Below are positions 23,702-31,997 of a stretch of 64,000 nt of DNA, one piece after another. This DNA comes from Pseudomonas rhizosphaerae (GTDB lineage: Bacteria > Pseudomonadota > Gammaproteobacteria > Pseudomonadales > Pseudomonadaceae): the NCBI RefSeq assembly GCF_000761155.1, contig NZ_CP009533.1, forward strand, positions 2,480,001-2,544,000. Reading direction: 5' to 3'. Position 1 is the first letter of the stretch. Each line of letters opens with the position of its first letter. The notes beneath the pieces are model-generated. The model worked only from the letters and a program-made list of their open reading frames with translations, was not told the DNA's origin and ran no database searches. The position numbers were made by a program, and so were the translations under genes.

Positions 23702-23866
23702 ATGAACCTTCCGCTTCCACCCGGAACACCGGATCCCAACATCGACCAGCCCAACCTGCCACCGCCGGTGCCTCAGGACGAACCTGAAGGTGTGCCGGTG
23801 CAGCCGACGGTACCGCCCACTCCCGTGGGCGACCCGCCCATCGACCCGGCGCCGATCCAGGCCTGA
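23702..23866 (+). CDS. Proline-rich microprotein (54 aa), unknown function
   Basis: The sequence is roughly one third proline, with Asp/Glu and almost no hydrophobic core; short PPxP and DPP units recur. It has no signal peptide or membrane segment. ATG 23702 is preceded by GAGG 9 nt upstream. The frame is open 55 codons further upstream, but without a ribosome site. I recall similar small Pro-rich proteins annotated in other Pseudomonas, which supports a real gene, though this was not checked. It lies alone between divergent glgE and the MocR regulator gene. Confidence 0.55.
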   Translation: MNLPLPPGTPDPNIDQPNLPPPVPQDEPEGVPVQPTVPPTPVGDPPIDPAPIQA

Positions 23867-23971
23867 GGGCAGCGCACACAGCCGGCCTACTGCACGCATG
23901 CGGTCTGTCGGCTGTCCGCGAAGCGGTCCGGCTGGCATAGTGCAGGCCTTGCCGATGAAACCAGGCCGGTC

Positions 23972-25387
23972 ATGAAACGCTACGAGAAATTTGCCCACCA
24001 CATTGCCGAGCTCATTCGCACCGGCGTGCTCAAGCCTGATGAGCGCGTCCCCTCGGTGCGCCACGCCAGCCAGACCCACGGCGTGAGCCCCTCGACGGTG
24101 TTCCAGGCCTACTACCTGCTGGAGCGGCGTGGCTTGATCCGCGCCCGACCGCGCTCCGGTTACTACGTCAACGCGCTGGCCGAGCGTGCGCTGGCCGAAC
24201 CTCTGGTGGAAACCCAGGCACTGGCCGAATCGACCGATGTCGACGTCAGTGAACTGGTGTTCTCCATTCTCGATTCGATCAAAGACCCCAACACGGTAGC
24301 ACTGGGTTCGGCTTTTCCCAGCCCCGAGTTGTTTCCCCTGCCCCGCCTGGCACGCTCGCTGGCCAGCACCAGCCGCGCCATGCACCCGCGCGAGACGGTG
24401 ACCGACCTGTCTCCTGGCAGCCCCGAGCTGCGTCGGCAGATCGCCTTGCGCTACAACATTGCCGGGGTAAACCTGCCGGTCGATGAACTGCTGATCACCA
24501 ATGGCGCGCTGGAAGCACTGAACCTGTGCCTGCAGGCGGTGACCGAACCGGGTGACATGGTGGCCATCGAGGCGCCGGCCTTCTATGCCTGCCTGCAAGT
24601 ATTGGAGCGGCTCAAGCTCAAGGCGGTGGAGATTCCCACCCATCCGCGCGACGGGCTGGACGTGGATGCGCTGGCCAACGCGCTGCAGCGGCTACCGATC
24701 AAGGCATGCTGGTGCATGCCCAATTTTCAGAATCCGATCGGTGCGAGCATGCCCGACGCGCGCAAGCGCCAGTTGGTGGCGCTGTTGCACCAGCACCAGG
24801 TGCCCTTGATAGAGGACGATGTGTACGCCGAACTGTATTTCGGCCAGCACGCGCCGCGTCCGGCCAAGGCCTACGACAGCGAGGGTTGGGTGCTGCACTG
24901 CGGCTCGTTTGCCAAGAGCCTGGCACCGGGCTACCGCATCGGCTGGGTGGCGGCCGGGCGCTTCGCGCAGAAGGTCGAGCGGCTGAAGATCATGACGTCG
25001 ATCTGCGCGTCGGTACCCGGCCAGGCGGCGATTGCCGATTACCTGCAGCACGGCGGCTACGATCGCCATCTGCATCGGCTGCGGGATGCATTGCAGGGTC
25101 AACAGCACGCGATGATGGCAGCGATCGCGCGGTGTTTTCCCGAAGAGACTCGGGTGAGTCGCCCCGAGGGCGGTTATTTCCTGTGGCTGGAGCTACCGGC
25201 TCGCGTGGATTCGCTGCAATTGTTCCGCCTGGCACTGGCGCAGGGCATCAGCATCGCGCCGGGACCGATTTTTTCCGCCAGTGGGCGTTTTAGCAATTGC
25301 ATTCGTTTGAATTACGGCACGCCCATGGACAAGGTGCAGCTGGCAGCCATGCAGACATTGGGCAATCTGGTGCGTGATCTGGCCTGA
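23972..25387 (+). CDS. MocR-type transcriptional regulator (GntR HTH plus aminotransferase domain)
   Basis: The protein has 471 residues. A winged-helix GntR domain (about 1-72, with RVPSVRHASQTHGVSPSTV) is fused to a fold-type I aminotransferase domain. The PLP-binding lysine fits K315 in GSFAKSLAPGYRIGW, and NPIGASM forms the cofactor-contact loop. MocR proteins use PLP or its aldimines as effectors and often control a neighbouring gene. The nearest downstream gene is the MFS transporter starting 375 bp away, so that is a candidate target, but no direct evidence links them. The ribosome site before ATG 23972 is weak. Confidence 0.85.
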   Translation: MKRYEKFAHHIAELIRTGVLKPDERVPSVRHASQTHGVSPSTVFQAYYLLERRGLIRARPRSGYYVNALAERALAEPLVETQALAESTDVDVSELVFSILDSIKDPNTVALGSAFPSPELFPLPRLARSLASTSRAMHPRETVTDLSPGSPELRRQIALRYNIAGVNLPVDELLITNGALEALNLCLQAVTEPGDMVAIEAPAFYACLQVLERLKLKAVEIPTHPRDGLDVDALANALQRLPIKACWCMPNFQNPIGASMPDARKRQLVALLHQHQVPLIEDDVYAELYFGQHAPRPAKAYDSEGWVLHCGSFAKSLAPGYRIGWVAAGRFAQKVERLKIMTSICASVPGQAAIADYLQHGGYDRHLHRLRDALQGQQHAMMAAIARCFPEETRVSRPEGGYFLWLELPARVDSLQLFRLALAQGISIAPGPIFSASGRFSNCIRLNYGTPMDKVQLAAMQTLGNLVRDLA

Positions 25388-25762
25388 TCCACAGCACTGG
25401 CCGCCGACGCGGCCCGGGCAGCGTATAGACCTCCAACAAATGTGTGCGATCAGCGGCTAGAATAGCAAGCTAGCTAGGCAATGAGGCAGAGCGGTATCGT
25501 CCTGACGGGCCGCGGCGCAACCGCTCTAGAACGCTGCTTGCAGTTGAAACCCGAACACACTTGGGGCAGTCTTGCAGGCAGAACGGCCAGGTGATCCATG
25601 CAACCCGGCTGTGCGTCCGTATTGACACTGATTCAGCACCACTGCTAAACATTAACTACCCAGTTAGTTTTGCTCTTCTCCCCCGCATGCAACCTTGCCT
25701 GCACGGGTCGAAACGAAGCCAACGGTTCCAATGCTTCATAATAAAAACAACGGAGACACAGC
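25388..25762. other. Intergenic region with promoter for the MFS transporter (375 bp)
   Basis: No credible gene is present. The second half is AT-richer and holds a sigma70-like promoter and an inverted repeat (listed separately). A self-complementary GCTAGCTAG stretch lies near 25470. No terminator with a T-run was seen after the MocR gene. Confidence 0.5.
25622..25666 (+). promoter_or_regulatory. Extended -10 promoter with overlapping inverted repeat
   Basis: TTGACA (25622-25627) is followed after 18 bp by TAAACA (25646-25651), with an extended TGC just before it. The inverted repeat TAACT-N4-AGTTA (25653-25666) begins at the expected transcription start and looks like a repressor site. 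The MFS start codon lies about 100 nt downstream. Confidence 0.45.
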
Positions 25763-27151
25763 ATGGCGCATGCTCAGTCAGAATCGCACGGCTCGAAGCA
25801 AACCAAGAAGGCCACCGCCAGCGGGTGGGTCGGTTCCGCCCTGGAATACTACGACTTCTTCATCTATGCCCAGGCCGCGGCGCTGATTTTCCCACAGATA
25901 TTCTTTCCCAACACCGACCCCAAGGTCGCCATCGTCGCCTCCCTGGCCACCTACGGCGTGGGCTACGTTGCCCGCCCCATCGGTGCGTTTTTCCTGGGTC
26001 ACTGGGGTGACACCCGCGGCCGCAAGAACGTCTTGCTGCTGTGCATGTTCCTCATGGGCTTCGCGACCATGGCCGTGGGCCTGCTGCCCACCTACAGCCA
26101 GGTCGGCCTGTGGGCACCGGCCATGCTGGTGGTGCTGCGCCTGATCCAGGGCTTCGCGGTGGCCGGGGAGATTTCCGGGGCCAGTTCGATGATCCTTGAA
26201 CATGCGCCCTTCGGCAGACGGGGCTACTACGCCAGCTTTACCCTGCAAGGCGTGCAGGCTGGGCAGATCTTCGCAGCGGCGATCTTCCTGCCACTGGCCT
26301 ACTTCATGCCGGAAGAAGCGTTCAACTCGTGGGGCTGGCGGATTCCGTTCCTGCTCAGCGCCGTGGTGCTGATCGCCGGCTACATCATCCGCCGCGAGGT
26401 CAACGAAACCCCGGCCTTCGAAACCGAGGGCGCACGCGCTGCCATCCCGAAATCCCCGGTCCTCGAAGCGTTCAAGCACAGCTGGCGCAACATGGGCCTG
26501 GTCATGTGCATGGCACTGATGAACGTGATTCCAGTGGTTGCCACCATCTTCGGCGCCGCCTACGCGGTGCAACCGGCCTACGGTGTCGGTTTCGCCAAGA
26601 GCGTGTACCTGTGGATTCCGGTAGTCGGCAACCTGGTAGCGGTGTGCATCATCCCCTTCGTCGGCAACCTCTCCGACCGAATCGGCAGACGTCCGATGAT
26701 CATCGGCGGCGCCCTCAGCTCCGGCATCCTGTCGTTCTTCTACCTGTATGCGATCAGCATCCACAACGTGCCGCTGGCCTTCGGTATGTCGATCCTGATG
26801 TGGGGCGTGTTCTACCAGGGCTACAACGCCGTGTTCCCAAGCTTCTACCCCGAGCTGTTCGAAACTCGCTACCGCGTATCGGCCATGGCCATCTCGCAGA
26901 ACGTGGGTACCTTGATCACTGCCCTGCTACCGGCACTGTTCGCCGCCATGGCACCGCCCGGCTCCACCAACATTCCGATGGTCGTCGGTTCGCTGGCCCT
27001 GGGCGTGTGCTGCATCGCAGCCCTGGCAGCGTTCACCGCCAAGGAGACCTACCGTATCCCCATGGCCGATCTGGGTAAGCCCGATGCCGCGGCGGTCGAT
27101 TCTCAGGAATACGAGCGCAGTCGCCAGCAGGCAATGAGCTCGGTACGTTGA
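25763..27151 (+). CDS. MFS transporter, metabolite:H+ symporter (MHS/ShiA-like) family
   Basis: This is an inner-membrane secondary transporter of 462 residues with 12 predicted membrane segments. MFS signature loops are GHWGDTRGRKN between segments 2 and 3 and GNLSDRIGRRP between 8 and 9. The N-terminal SALEYYDFFIY and the GEISGASSMILEHAP stretch are typical of the MHS branch, which carries shikimate, citrate, proline/betaine or alpha-ketoglutarate. The substrate cannot be assigned from sequence alone. A good CGGAGACAC site precedes the ATG, and a strong terminator follows. It appears to be monocistronic. Confidence 0.9.
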   Translation: MAHAQSESHGSKQTKKATASGWVGSALEYYDFFIYAQAAALIFPQIFFPNTDPKVAIVASLATYGVGYVARPIGAFFLGHWGDTRGRKNVLLLCMFLMGFATMAVGLLPTYSQVGLWAPAMLVVLRLIQGFAVAGEISGASSMILEHAPFGRRGYYASFTLQGVQAGQIFAAAIFLPLAYFMPEEAFNSWGWRIPFLLSAVVLIAGYIIRREVNETPAFETEGARAAIPKSPVLEAFKHSWRNMGLVMCMALMNVIPVVATIFGAAYAVQPAYGVGFAKSVYLWIPVVGNLVAVCIIPFVGNLSDRIGRRPMIIGGALSSGILSFFYLYAISIHNVPLAFGMSILMWGVFYQGYNAVFPSFYPELFETRYRVSAMAISQNVGTLITALLPALFAAMAPPGSTNIPMVVGSLALGVCCIAALAAFTAKETYRIPMADLGKPDAAAVDSQEYERSRQQAMSSVR

Positions 27152-27172
27152 TCCGCTAACCTGCCACACCCG

Positions 27173-27198
27173 AAGGCCCCTGCATCTGCAGGGGCCTT
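27173..27198. terminator. Terminator hairpin between MFS gene and three-TM gene
   Basis: Perfect 10-bp arms AAGGCCCCTG (27173-27182) and CAGGGGCCTT (27189-27198) flank a 6-nt loop. It lies between two convergent genes and can serve both, although the T-tracts are short. Confidence 0.75.
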
Positions 27199-27204
27199 CT
27201 GCAT

Positions 27205-27741
27205 TCAGCCGCCTGGATTGGTGTATTGCGCATACACCGCAAAAACGCCGAGTATCGCCCACAGCACACTGAACAGAAACGGTGACCTCATGGAGAACAT
27301 CAACGCTCCGCGCCAGCGCTTCTCGTTCGATTCGCGCTCGCTGAACAGCGGCGATTCATCGTAGGCTGCACCCATCGCCGGCTCGCTGTCGAGCAACTGG
27401 CTCTGCTTGAAGTGCCAGTGATCGATGATGTCGTAGGCCGAACGGATGCCCGGCCAGGCATGCAGCGAACTCACCAGACCGAACAACGCCAGTAGCGGCG
27501 GAACGACCAGGGTGAACAGCTTGCCCCACTCCGGGTTGAGATTGGCCATGGACGAGGCATAGGCGATGACCAGAAACGACTGCGCGGACAGGTAGGCGTC
27601 GGTACGGTTGGATAGGATGGAGGTTTCGTACTGGATTTCCTTGCGGTAGAAATCCAGGCGGTCCTTGGGGGTACCGAACATGAGCACGTCGGCCTTGGCA
27701 TTGGCCGGGGGCGTTATGTCATCGACGATGATCTTCGACAT
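27205..27741 (-). CDS. Three-TM membrane protein of unknown function
   Basis: The protein has 178 residues. A soluble N-terminus (FYRKEIQYETSILSNRTDAY) is followed by two close hydrophobic segments (about 52-72 and 79-97), then a hydrophilic stretch with WHFKQSQLL and a third membrane segment near the C-terminus (about 152-172). This layout, a small helical N-terminus with a TM pair, is reminiscent of SLATT or RipA-like proteins, but I cannot assign a family. ATG 27741 has an AAGGA site. The frame remains open about 85 codons upstream, across a REP element, and that part is not coding. Confidence 0.75.
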   Translation of the reverse strand: MSKIIVDDITPPANAKADVLMFGTPKDRLDFYRKEIQYETSILSNRTDAYLSAQSFLVIAYASSMANLNPEWGKLFTLVVPPLLALFGLVSSLHAWPGIRSAYDIIDHWHFKQSQLLDSEPAMGAAYDESPLFSERESNEKRWRGALMFSMRSPFLFSVLWAILGVFAVYAQYTNPGG

Positions 27742-28057
27742 GGCTGCATTCCTTTTGCGGTAAGGCTCATAAGAAGGCCATTCACCCGGTTGGTTCAGCC
27801 GCGTGCGTTTTCTGTAGCAGCGGCGCGAGCCGCGTCCGGCGTCACCGCATTCCATCAGGCACATTGCGTGCATCGCCGACGCGGCTTGCGCCGCTGCTAC
27901 AGGGATTGCGCACGCTTGCCGGGGATGGAACAAAACGCCCTTCCCGGCGAGAAACATCCACTTACACCTTTTGCAACTTGTCAGGTCATATGACATCCTA
28001 ACTCATGCTTGAATAACCCCCTGTTCCATCCACAAAAACAACAAAGGGAATTCACCC
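27742..28057. other. Intergenic region with REP pair and palindrome (316 bp)
   Basis: It lies between the divergent three-TM gene and the NRAMP-family gene. It contains a REP inverted pair (27813-27901) and, near the NRAMP gene, a 10-bp perfect palindrome GTCATATGAC (27985-27994) that could be an operator. No gene was recognised. Confidence 0.5.
27813..27901. repeat. REP inverted pair (BIME-like), copy 1
   Basis: Two 24-bp arms (27813-27836 and 27878-27901) are inverted copies with one mismatch around a 41-bp centre. The core is TGTAGCAGCGGC. The same unit occurs at 34474-34561. REP elements of this kind are common in Pseudomonas and are mobilised by RAYT transposases; no RAYT gene is in this window. 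Confidence 0.85.
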
Positions 28058-29353
28058 ATGACGAGTACCCACTCGCTCGAAAAGAAGGCGGCCGCCCCCA
28101 CGACTCGCCTGGGCAGGCTCGCCAAGATCGTCGGACCGGGCATCATCGCCGTCCTGTCATGGCTGGGCGCCGGCGATTTGATCACCTCCTCCGTGGCCGG
28201 TGCCAACTATGGCTACGCCATGATGTGGGTGCTGGCCGTGTCGCTGCTGCTCCGGTTCCTCATCGTCAACATCATTGCCCGCTTCCAGCTCTGCAACAAC
28301 CAAGGCATGACCATCCTGCAGGGCTATGCGCAGCTGCATCCCTTTTTCGCCTGGTTCATGTTGGGCTACGCGCTGATCATGGGTCACCTGACCAACGCCT
28401 ACATGATCAAAGGTGCCGGTGAAGCATTGGCAACCCTGCTGCACATCGATTATCCGCTGTTGGCTTCCTTTGCCGTGGTGCTGGGTGTGTGGCTGCTGGT
28501 AGGTCGCAACATCTACTCGCTGATCGAAGGCGTGATGAAAGGCTTGCTGGCCTTGATGACCCTGGCGTTCATGGCACTGGCGATCATGTCCAAACCGGAC
28601 GTCGGCGGCATCCTGGCAGGTACCATCGGTTTCAGCATACCGCCTGACGAGGGCGTGCACGGTGCGCTGCTGGTAGCGGTGTCGGTGATCGGTGCGGTGG
28701 CCGGTTCCATCGCCAACTTCGTCCATCCCTACGTCATGCGCCAGAAAGGCTGGGTTGGCCCGGAGCACAAGCGCATTCAGCGTAACGATCTGCTGTTTGC
28801 AGTATTCGTCGGTATCATCATCAACCTGGCGATCTGGGTCGTCGGCGCGGAAATCCTGCGTCCCAACGGCATCGAAGTGAAAACCCTGGATGACCTGGGT
28901 GCGGCGCTGCAGATGTTCTTCGGCACCGGCGGCTGGTTGATCTTCTTCGTTGGCGTGTTCGCGACCCTGTTCGCCAGTATCGCCGGCAAGACCACGGCGT
29001 TCCCGATGCTGATCACCGATGCCTTCCAGCACATTCGTCCCGAGCGCCGCGAGAAGTATGGCAAGGAATTCCACCATGACCCGATGCACAAGTGGTTCAT
29101 GCTGTTCATTCTGGTCACGCCGCTGGTGTGGTCGCTGCCGGGCATGCCCGACTTCGTGACCCTGACCATCGGTGTGAATGCGCTGAACATCATTGGCCTG
29201 CCAGTGATCTCCCTTGGCTTGCTGATCATGTCCAACCAGAAGAAGCTGCTCGGCAACTACCGCAACAACTGGTTCGAAAACATCGCACTGGGCTTTGCCA
29301 CCATCCTGGCAGTCTGGGTCGCATTCCAACTCGGCACGCAACTGCTCGCCTGA
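28058..29353 (+). CDS. NRAMP-superfamily transporter with non-canonical ion-binding motifs
   Basis: This is an inner-membrane transporter of 431 residues with about 11 TM segments. The GPG start of TM1 (residues 26-28) and the trailing AGANYGY (47-53) align well with NRAMP/MntH proteins. The metal-binding DPGN of TM1 is replaced by GAGD (37-40), and the TM6 MPHN, including the metal-binding Met, by GSIA in IGAVAGSIANFVHPY (211-225). Loss of the Met is known in Mg2+-selective NRAMP relatives, so the substrate may not be Mn2+ or Fe2+. An AAGGGAA site precedes the ATG, and a strong terminator follows. Confidence 0.85.
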   Translation: MTSTHSLEKKAAAPTTRLGRLAKIVGPGIIAVLSWLGAGDLITSSVAGANYGYAMMWVLAVSLLLRFLIVNIIARFQLCNNQGMTILQGYAQLHPFFAWFMLGYALIMGHLTNAYMIKGAGEALATLLHIDYPLLASFAVVLGVWLLVGRNIYSLIEGVMKGLLALMTLAFMALAIMSKPDVGGILAGTIGFSIPPDEGVHGALLVAVSVIGAVAGSIANFVHPYVMRQKGWVGPEHKRIQRNDLLFAVFVGIIINLAIWVVGAEILRPNGIEVKTLDDLGAALQMFFGTGGWLIFFVGVFATLFASIAGKTTAFPMLITDAFQHIRPERREKYGKEFHHDPMHKWFMLFILVTPLVWSLPGMPDFVTLTIGVNALNIIGLPVISLGLLIMSNQKKLLGNYRNNWFENIALGFATILAVWVAFQLGTQLLA

Positions 29354-29360
29354 TCCTGCT

Positions 29361-29386
29361 GCTGCGGTATGTCCCCATACCGCAGC
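29361..29386 (+). terminator. Terminator hairpin after the NRAMP-family gene
   Basis: Perfect 11-bp arms GCTGCGGTATG (29361-29371) and CATACCGCAGC (29376-29386) flank a TCCC loop. CCCTTTCTCC follows as a pyrimidine tract with a modest T content. It lies 8 bp after the stop codon. Confidence 0.7.
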
Positions 29387-29498
29387 CCTTTCTCCGCTCC
29401 CAGCCCATCCTTTACAGACACCGTTCGTCGGCACGTGGGCACCACTGGCCGCAGCGCATAGCCCAATGCATGAAGCATTCACGAACAAGGAGAGCTCC

Positions 29499-29834
29499 AT
29501 GAAAAGCCTGAAACGCATCAACGCCGCCCTGCTGGCAGGTCTATTGGCCGCAGCCGCCCTGCCCGCCTTGGCCGACAACAGCACCGGGCCGACCAACCCG
29601 GCCGCCAAGGGCACCGTACCTTCGGCAGTCGGCGTACCATCCGGTACCGGTACCAACATGTCCAATGGCAACACCGATGGCTCGGCCGCCCCGCGCGACG
29701 GCACCAGCACCCAGATCAAGCCGCAGAATACTGGCAACCCCGAAGGCAGCTCCATGGGCGGTGCAGTGACCAAGCCAGAATCGGGCAGCCACGACATGGG
29801 TGACGGCACTGGCTCCGAAGGCGGCAAGCACTGA
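29499..29834 (+). CDS. Small exported protein, low complexity, unknown function
   Basis: The 111-residue protein has a clear Sec signal peptide (MKSLKRINAALLAGLLAAAA, cleavage after ALA near residue 25). The mature part is rich in Gly, Ser, Asn, Thr and Pro with no Cys and no hydrophobic core, so it is probably an unstructured periplasmic or secreted protein. ATG 29499 has an AAGGAG site 6 nt upstream; longer in-frame starts lack one. It is followed 34 bp later by a small acidic protein in the same direction, so the two may be co-transcribed. Confidence 0.75.
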   Translation: MKSLKRINAALLAGLLAAAALPALADNSTGPTNPAAKGTVPSAVGVPSGTGTNMSNGNTDGSAAPRDGTSTQIKPQNTGNPEGSSMGGAVTKPESGSHDMGDGTGSEGGKH

Positions 29835-29868
29835 TTGGTCATGCACTCTTGAGCATCGGGAGAATGAG

Positions 29869-30102
29869 ATGAGCGAACACACACCCGCGCCGAACGACGT
29901 CGATCGCCATACAGGCGACGCCGCGAACGCCACGCCCAATGATCCAGCGCTGGATCCGCAGGCTAGCCCGGATGCCAACGACCCGACCACGGCCGAAGGC
30001 AATCGCTTCAGCCCGGATTTCAAGTCCGAGCCAGAAGTCGACCCCGACGCACCTGCGGAGGCTGAAAATACTGACGCCGACATCGACACCGCTGGCGGCT
30101 GA
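29869..30102 (+). CDS. Small acidic hydrophilic protein, unknown function
   Basis: The 77-residue protein is very rich in Asp, Glu, Pro, Ala and Asn. It has no hydrophobic segment and no aromatic core apart from FSPDF, so it is probably disordered. ATG 29869 is preceded by CGGGAG. Its position just behind the exported protein suggests a shared transcript. No family was recognised. Confidence 0.6.
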   Translation: MSEHTPAPNDVDRHTGDAANATPNDPALDPQASPDANDPTTAEGNRFSPDFKSEPEVDPDAPAEAENTDADIDTAGG

Positions 30103-30132
30103 CCGCCATTTCAATGCCGGCAACAAGACCGC

Positions 30133-30363
30133 TCAGCGGCTGATGCGACTGCGCTCGTTGCGCACGTCGAAGATCAGTTGCCGAGCGACCTCGGAGCTGA
30201 CCAGGCCTTGTTCCCTGAAGGCCTCGACCTTCCCTATGATCTGCACCGCTGCCTGATCCAAATCTCGGAAAGCGGCGGTATGCAGATTGCGGATTTCCTC
30301 GGCGATAACCCGACTCACCTGTTCGTTCTGGTCCGGACCGCCGCCCGCGCCGTTATCAAGCAT
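30133..30363 (-). CDS. Small helical hypothetical protein
   Basis: The 76-residue protein has a Gly/Asn-rich start followed by amphipathic helices (VSRVIAEEIRNLHTAAF, QAAVQIIGKVEAFREQG, EVARQLIFDVRNER). ATG 30363 has a GGGAG site 8 nt upstream. It is convergent with the acidic protein gene (31 bp apart). The helical content and ribosome site make it a likely real gene, but its function is unknown. Confidence 0.65.
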   Translation of the reverse strand: MLDNGAGGGPDQNEQVSRVIAEEIRNLHTAAFRDLDQAAVQIIGKVEAFREQGLVSSEVARQLIFDVRNERSRISR

Positions 30364-30523
30364 TTCAATATCTCCCTACATCGGTTCACGATAGGTGGGC
30401 TTCCAGCCTGTCCCCATTCAACCTAGATGTGTACCCCGAGGGCGGGTTGCTGCGCAATAGCCACTACTGAATCAGTGGCTCGGCGGGGAGATATTCCCGA
30501 TCAACGTAGCGCGGGCTGCTTGG

Positions 30524-31942
30524 TCAGGGTGCAATGGGCGGGGTATAGGCCAGTGTCGTGCCCAATGCCCAAAGCAGAAAGAGTACCAGCGGCGCGTGCA
30601 CCAACAGCTGCACGAACGAAAACCCGATCAGGTCCCGCGCCTTCAACCCCAACACGCCCAGCAACGGCAGCATGTAGAACGGATTGATCAGGTTCGGCAG
30701 CGCCTCGGCGGCGTTGTAGATCTGCACTGCCCATCCCAGGTGGTATTGCAGTTCGTTGGCGACCTGCATGACGTAGGGCGCCTCGATGATCCATTTGCCC
30801 CCGCCCGATGGAATGAAGAACCCCAGCACCGCCGAATAGACGCCCATCAGTACCGCGTAAGTATCGTGCGAGGCGATCTGTACGAAGAAGGTCGAGATAT
30901 GGTGGGCCAGAGTCTGTGCGTCGCCACCCTTGACCGTGGTCATGATCGCGGCGATCGAACCGTAGAGGGGAAACTGGATCAACACGCCAGTGGTCGTTGG
31001 CACTGCCCGGGCCACCGCGTCGAGAAAGCTGCGCGGGCGCCAGTGCAGCAACAGGCCCAGCATGATGAACAGGAAGTTATAGGTATTGAGCCCCGAAATG
31101 GCGGTGATGGCAGGCTTGGTGGAGAACTCGTGGAACAGCCACCCTGCGGCCAGCAGCACCAGGAAGATGGTGATCAGCGGGCTGTATTCCAGCCACTCGC
31201 CGGGCCGGCTGCGCTTGTTCAGTGGCGGCAGGCTGAAGGCCGGATCGATGCCGCAGGCCTGGGCATCACGGGCCGAGTTGGGGCCTGGTGCAGTGGCGTA
31301 GGCGACCACCAGGGACACCAGCACCAGTGCCAGCAACAGCACGCCCGATTGCCAGAGGAAGATCGTCTGGGTGAACGGAATCACTCCGGTAATGGAGAGA
31401 ATCGACGGTGGCAGGCTGGCAGGGTTGGCCTGCAACTGCGCCGCCGAAGACGACAGGCCCAGAGCCCATACGGCGCCCAGCCCCAAGTAAGCCGCCGCAC
31501 CGGCGGCGCGATAGTCCATGCGCAGGTCGGTGCGCCGCGCCAGTGCGCGCACCAGCAACCCGCCGAACACCAGCGACAGCCCCCAGTTGAGCAAAGACGC
31601 GACCATGGATATCAGCGCCACCCAGGCAACGGCCGAGCGACCGTTGCGCGGGATGCGCGCCAGCCGATCGATCAGCTTCACGGCCGGCGGTGAGCTGGCT
31701 ACGACGTAGCCGCCGATCACCACGAACGCCATCTGCATGGTGAACGGGATCAGGCTCCAGAATCCATCGCCGAACGCGGTTGCCGTGGCCGTCGGAGTGC
31801 CGCCGATGGCCAGCGCCCCCAGCGCCACCAGCAACACCGCTACCGCGGCGAAGACGTAGGAGTCGGGGAACCAGCGCTCGGCCCAGCCCGAACAGCGCAG
31901 GGCGAAGCGAGCGTAGCGGCTCTCTTCCAGTTGTGCGGACAT
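30524..31942 (-). CDS. atoE: Short-chain fatty acid transporter, AtoE family
   Basis: This is an inner-membrane carrier for short-chain fatty acids, acting with the CoA-transferase encoded just upstream. The protein has 472 residues with about 12 hydrophobic segments. The N-terminal RWFPDSYVFAA and the central GGKWIIEAPYVM segment are typical of AtoE (TIGR00366-type) proteins. An AAGGAAA site precedes ATG 31942. It is the third gene of the minus-strand operon CoA-transferase A, B, AtoE, with a 55-bp gap from the B subunit gene. Confidence 0.93.
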   Translation of the reverse strand: MSAQLEESRYARFALRCSGWAERWFPDSYVFAAVAVLLVALGALAIGGTPTATATAFGDGFWSLIPFTMQMAFVVIGGYVVASSPPAVKLIDRLARIPRNGRSAVAWVALISMVASLLNWGLSLVFGGLLVRALARRTDLRMDYRAAGAAAYLGLGAVWALGLSSSAAQLQANPASLPPSILSITGVIPFTQTIFLWQSGVLLLALVLVSLVVAYATAPGPNSARDAQACGIDPAFSLPPLNKRSRPGEWLEYSPLITIFLVLLAAGWLFHEFSTKPAITAISGLNTYNFLFIMLGLLLHWRPRSFLDAVARAVPTTTGVLIQFPLYGSIAAIMTTVKGGDAQTLAHHISTFFVQIASHDTYAVLMGVYSAVLGFFIPSGGGKWIIEAPYVMQVANELQYHLGWAVQIYNAAEALPNLINPFYMLPLLGVLGLKARDLIGFSFVQLLVHAPLVLFLLWALGTTLAYTPPIAP

Positions 31943-31997
31943 GGTGGTGTTTCCTTGTTGTTATAGGTAGAGAGCTGCAGGGGTTGGCAGAAAGTTG

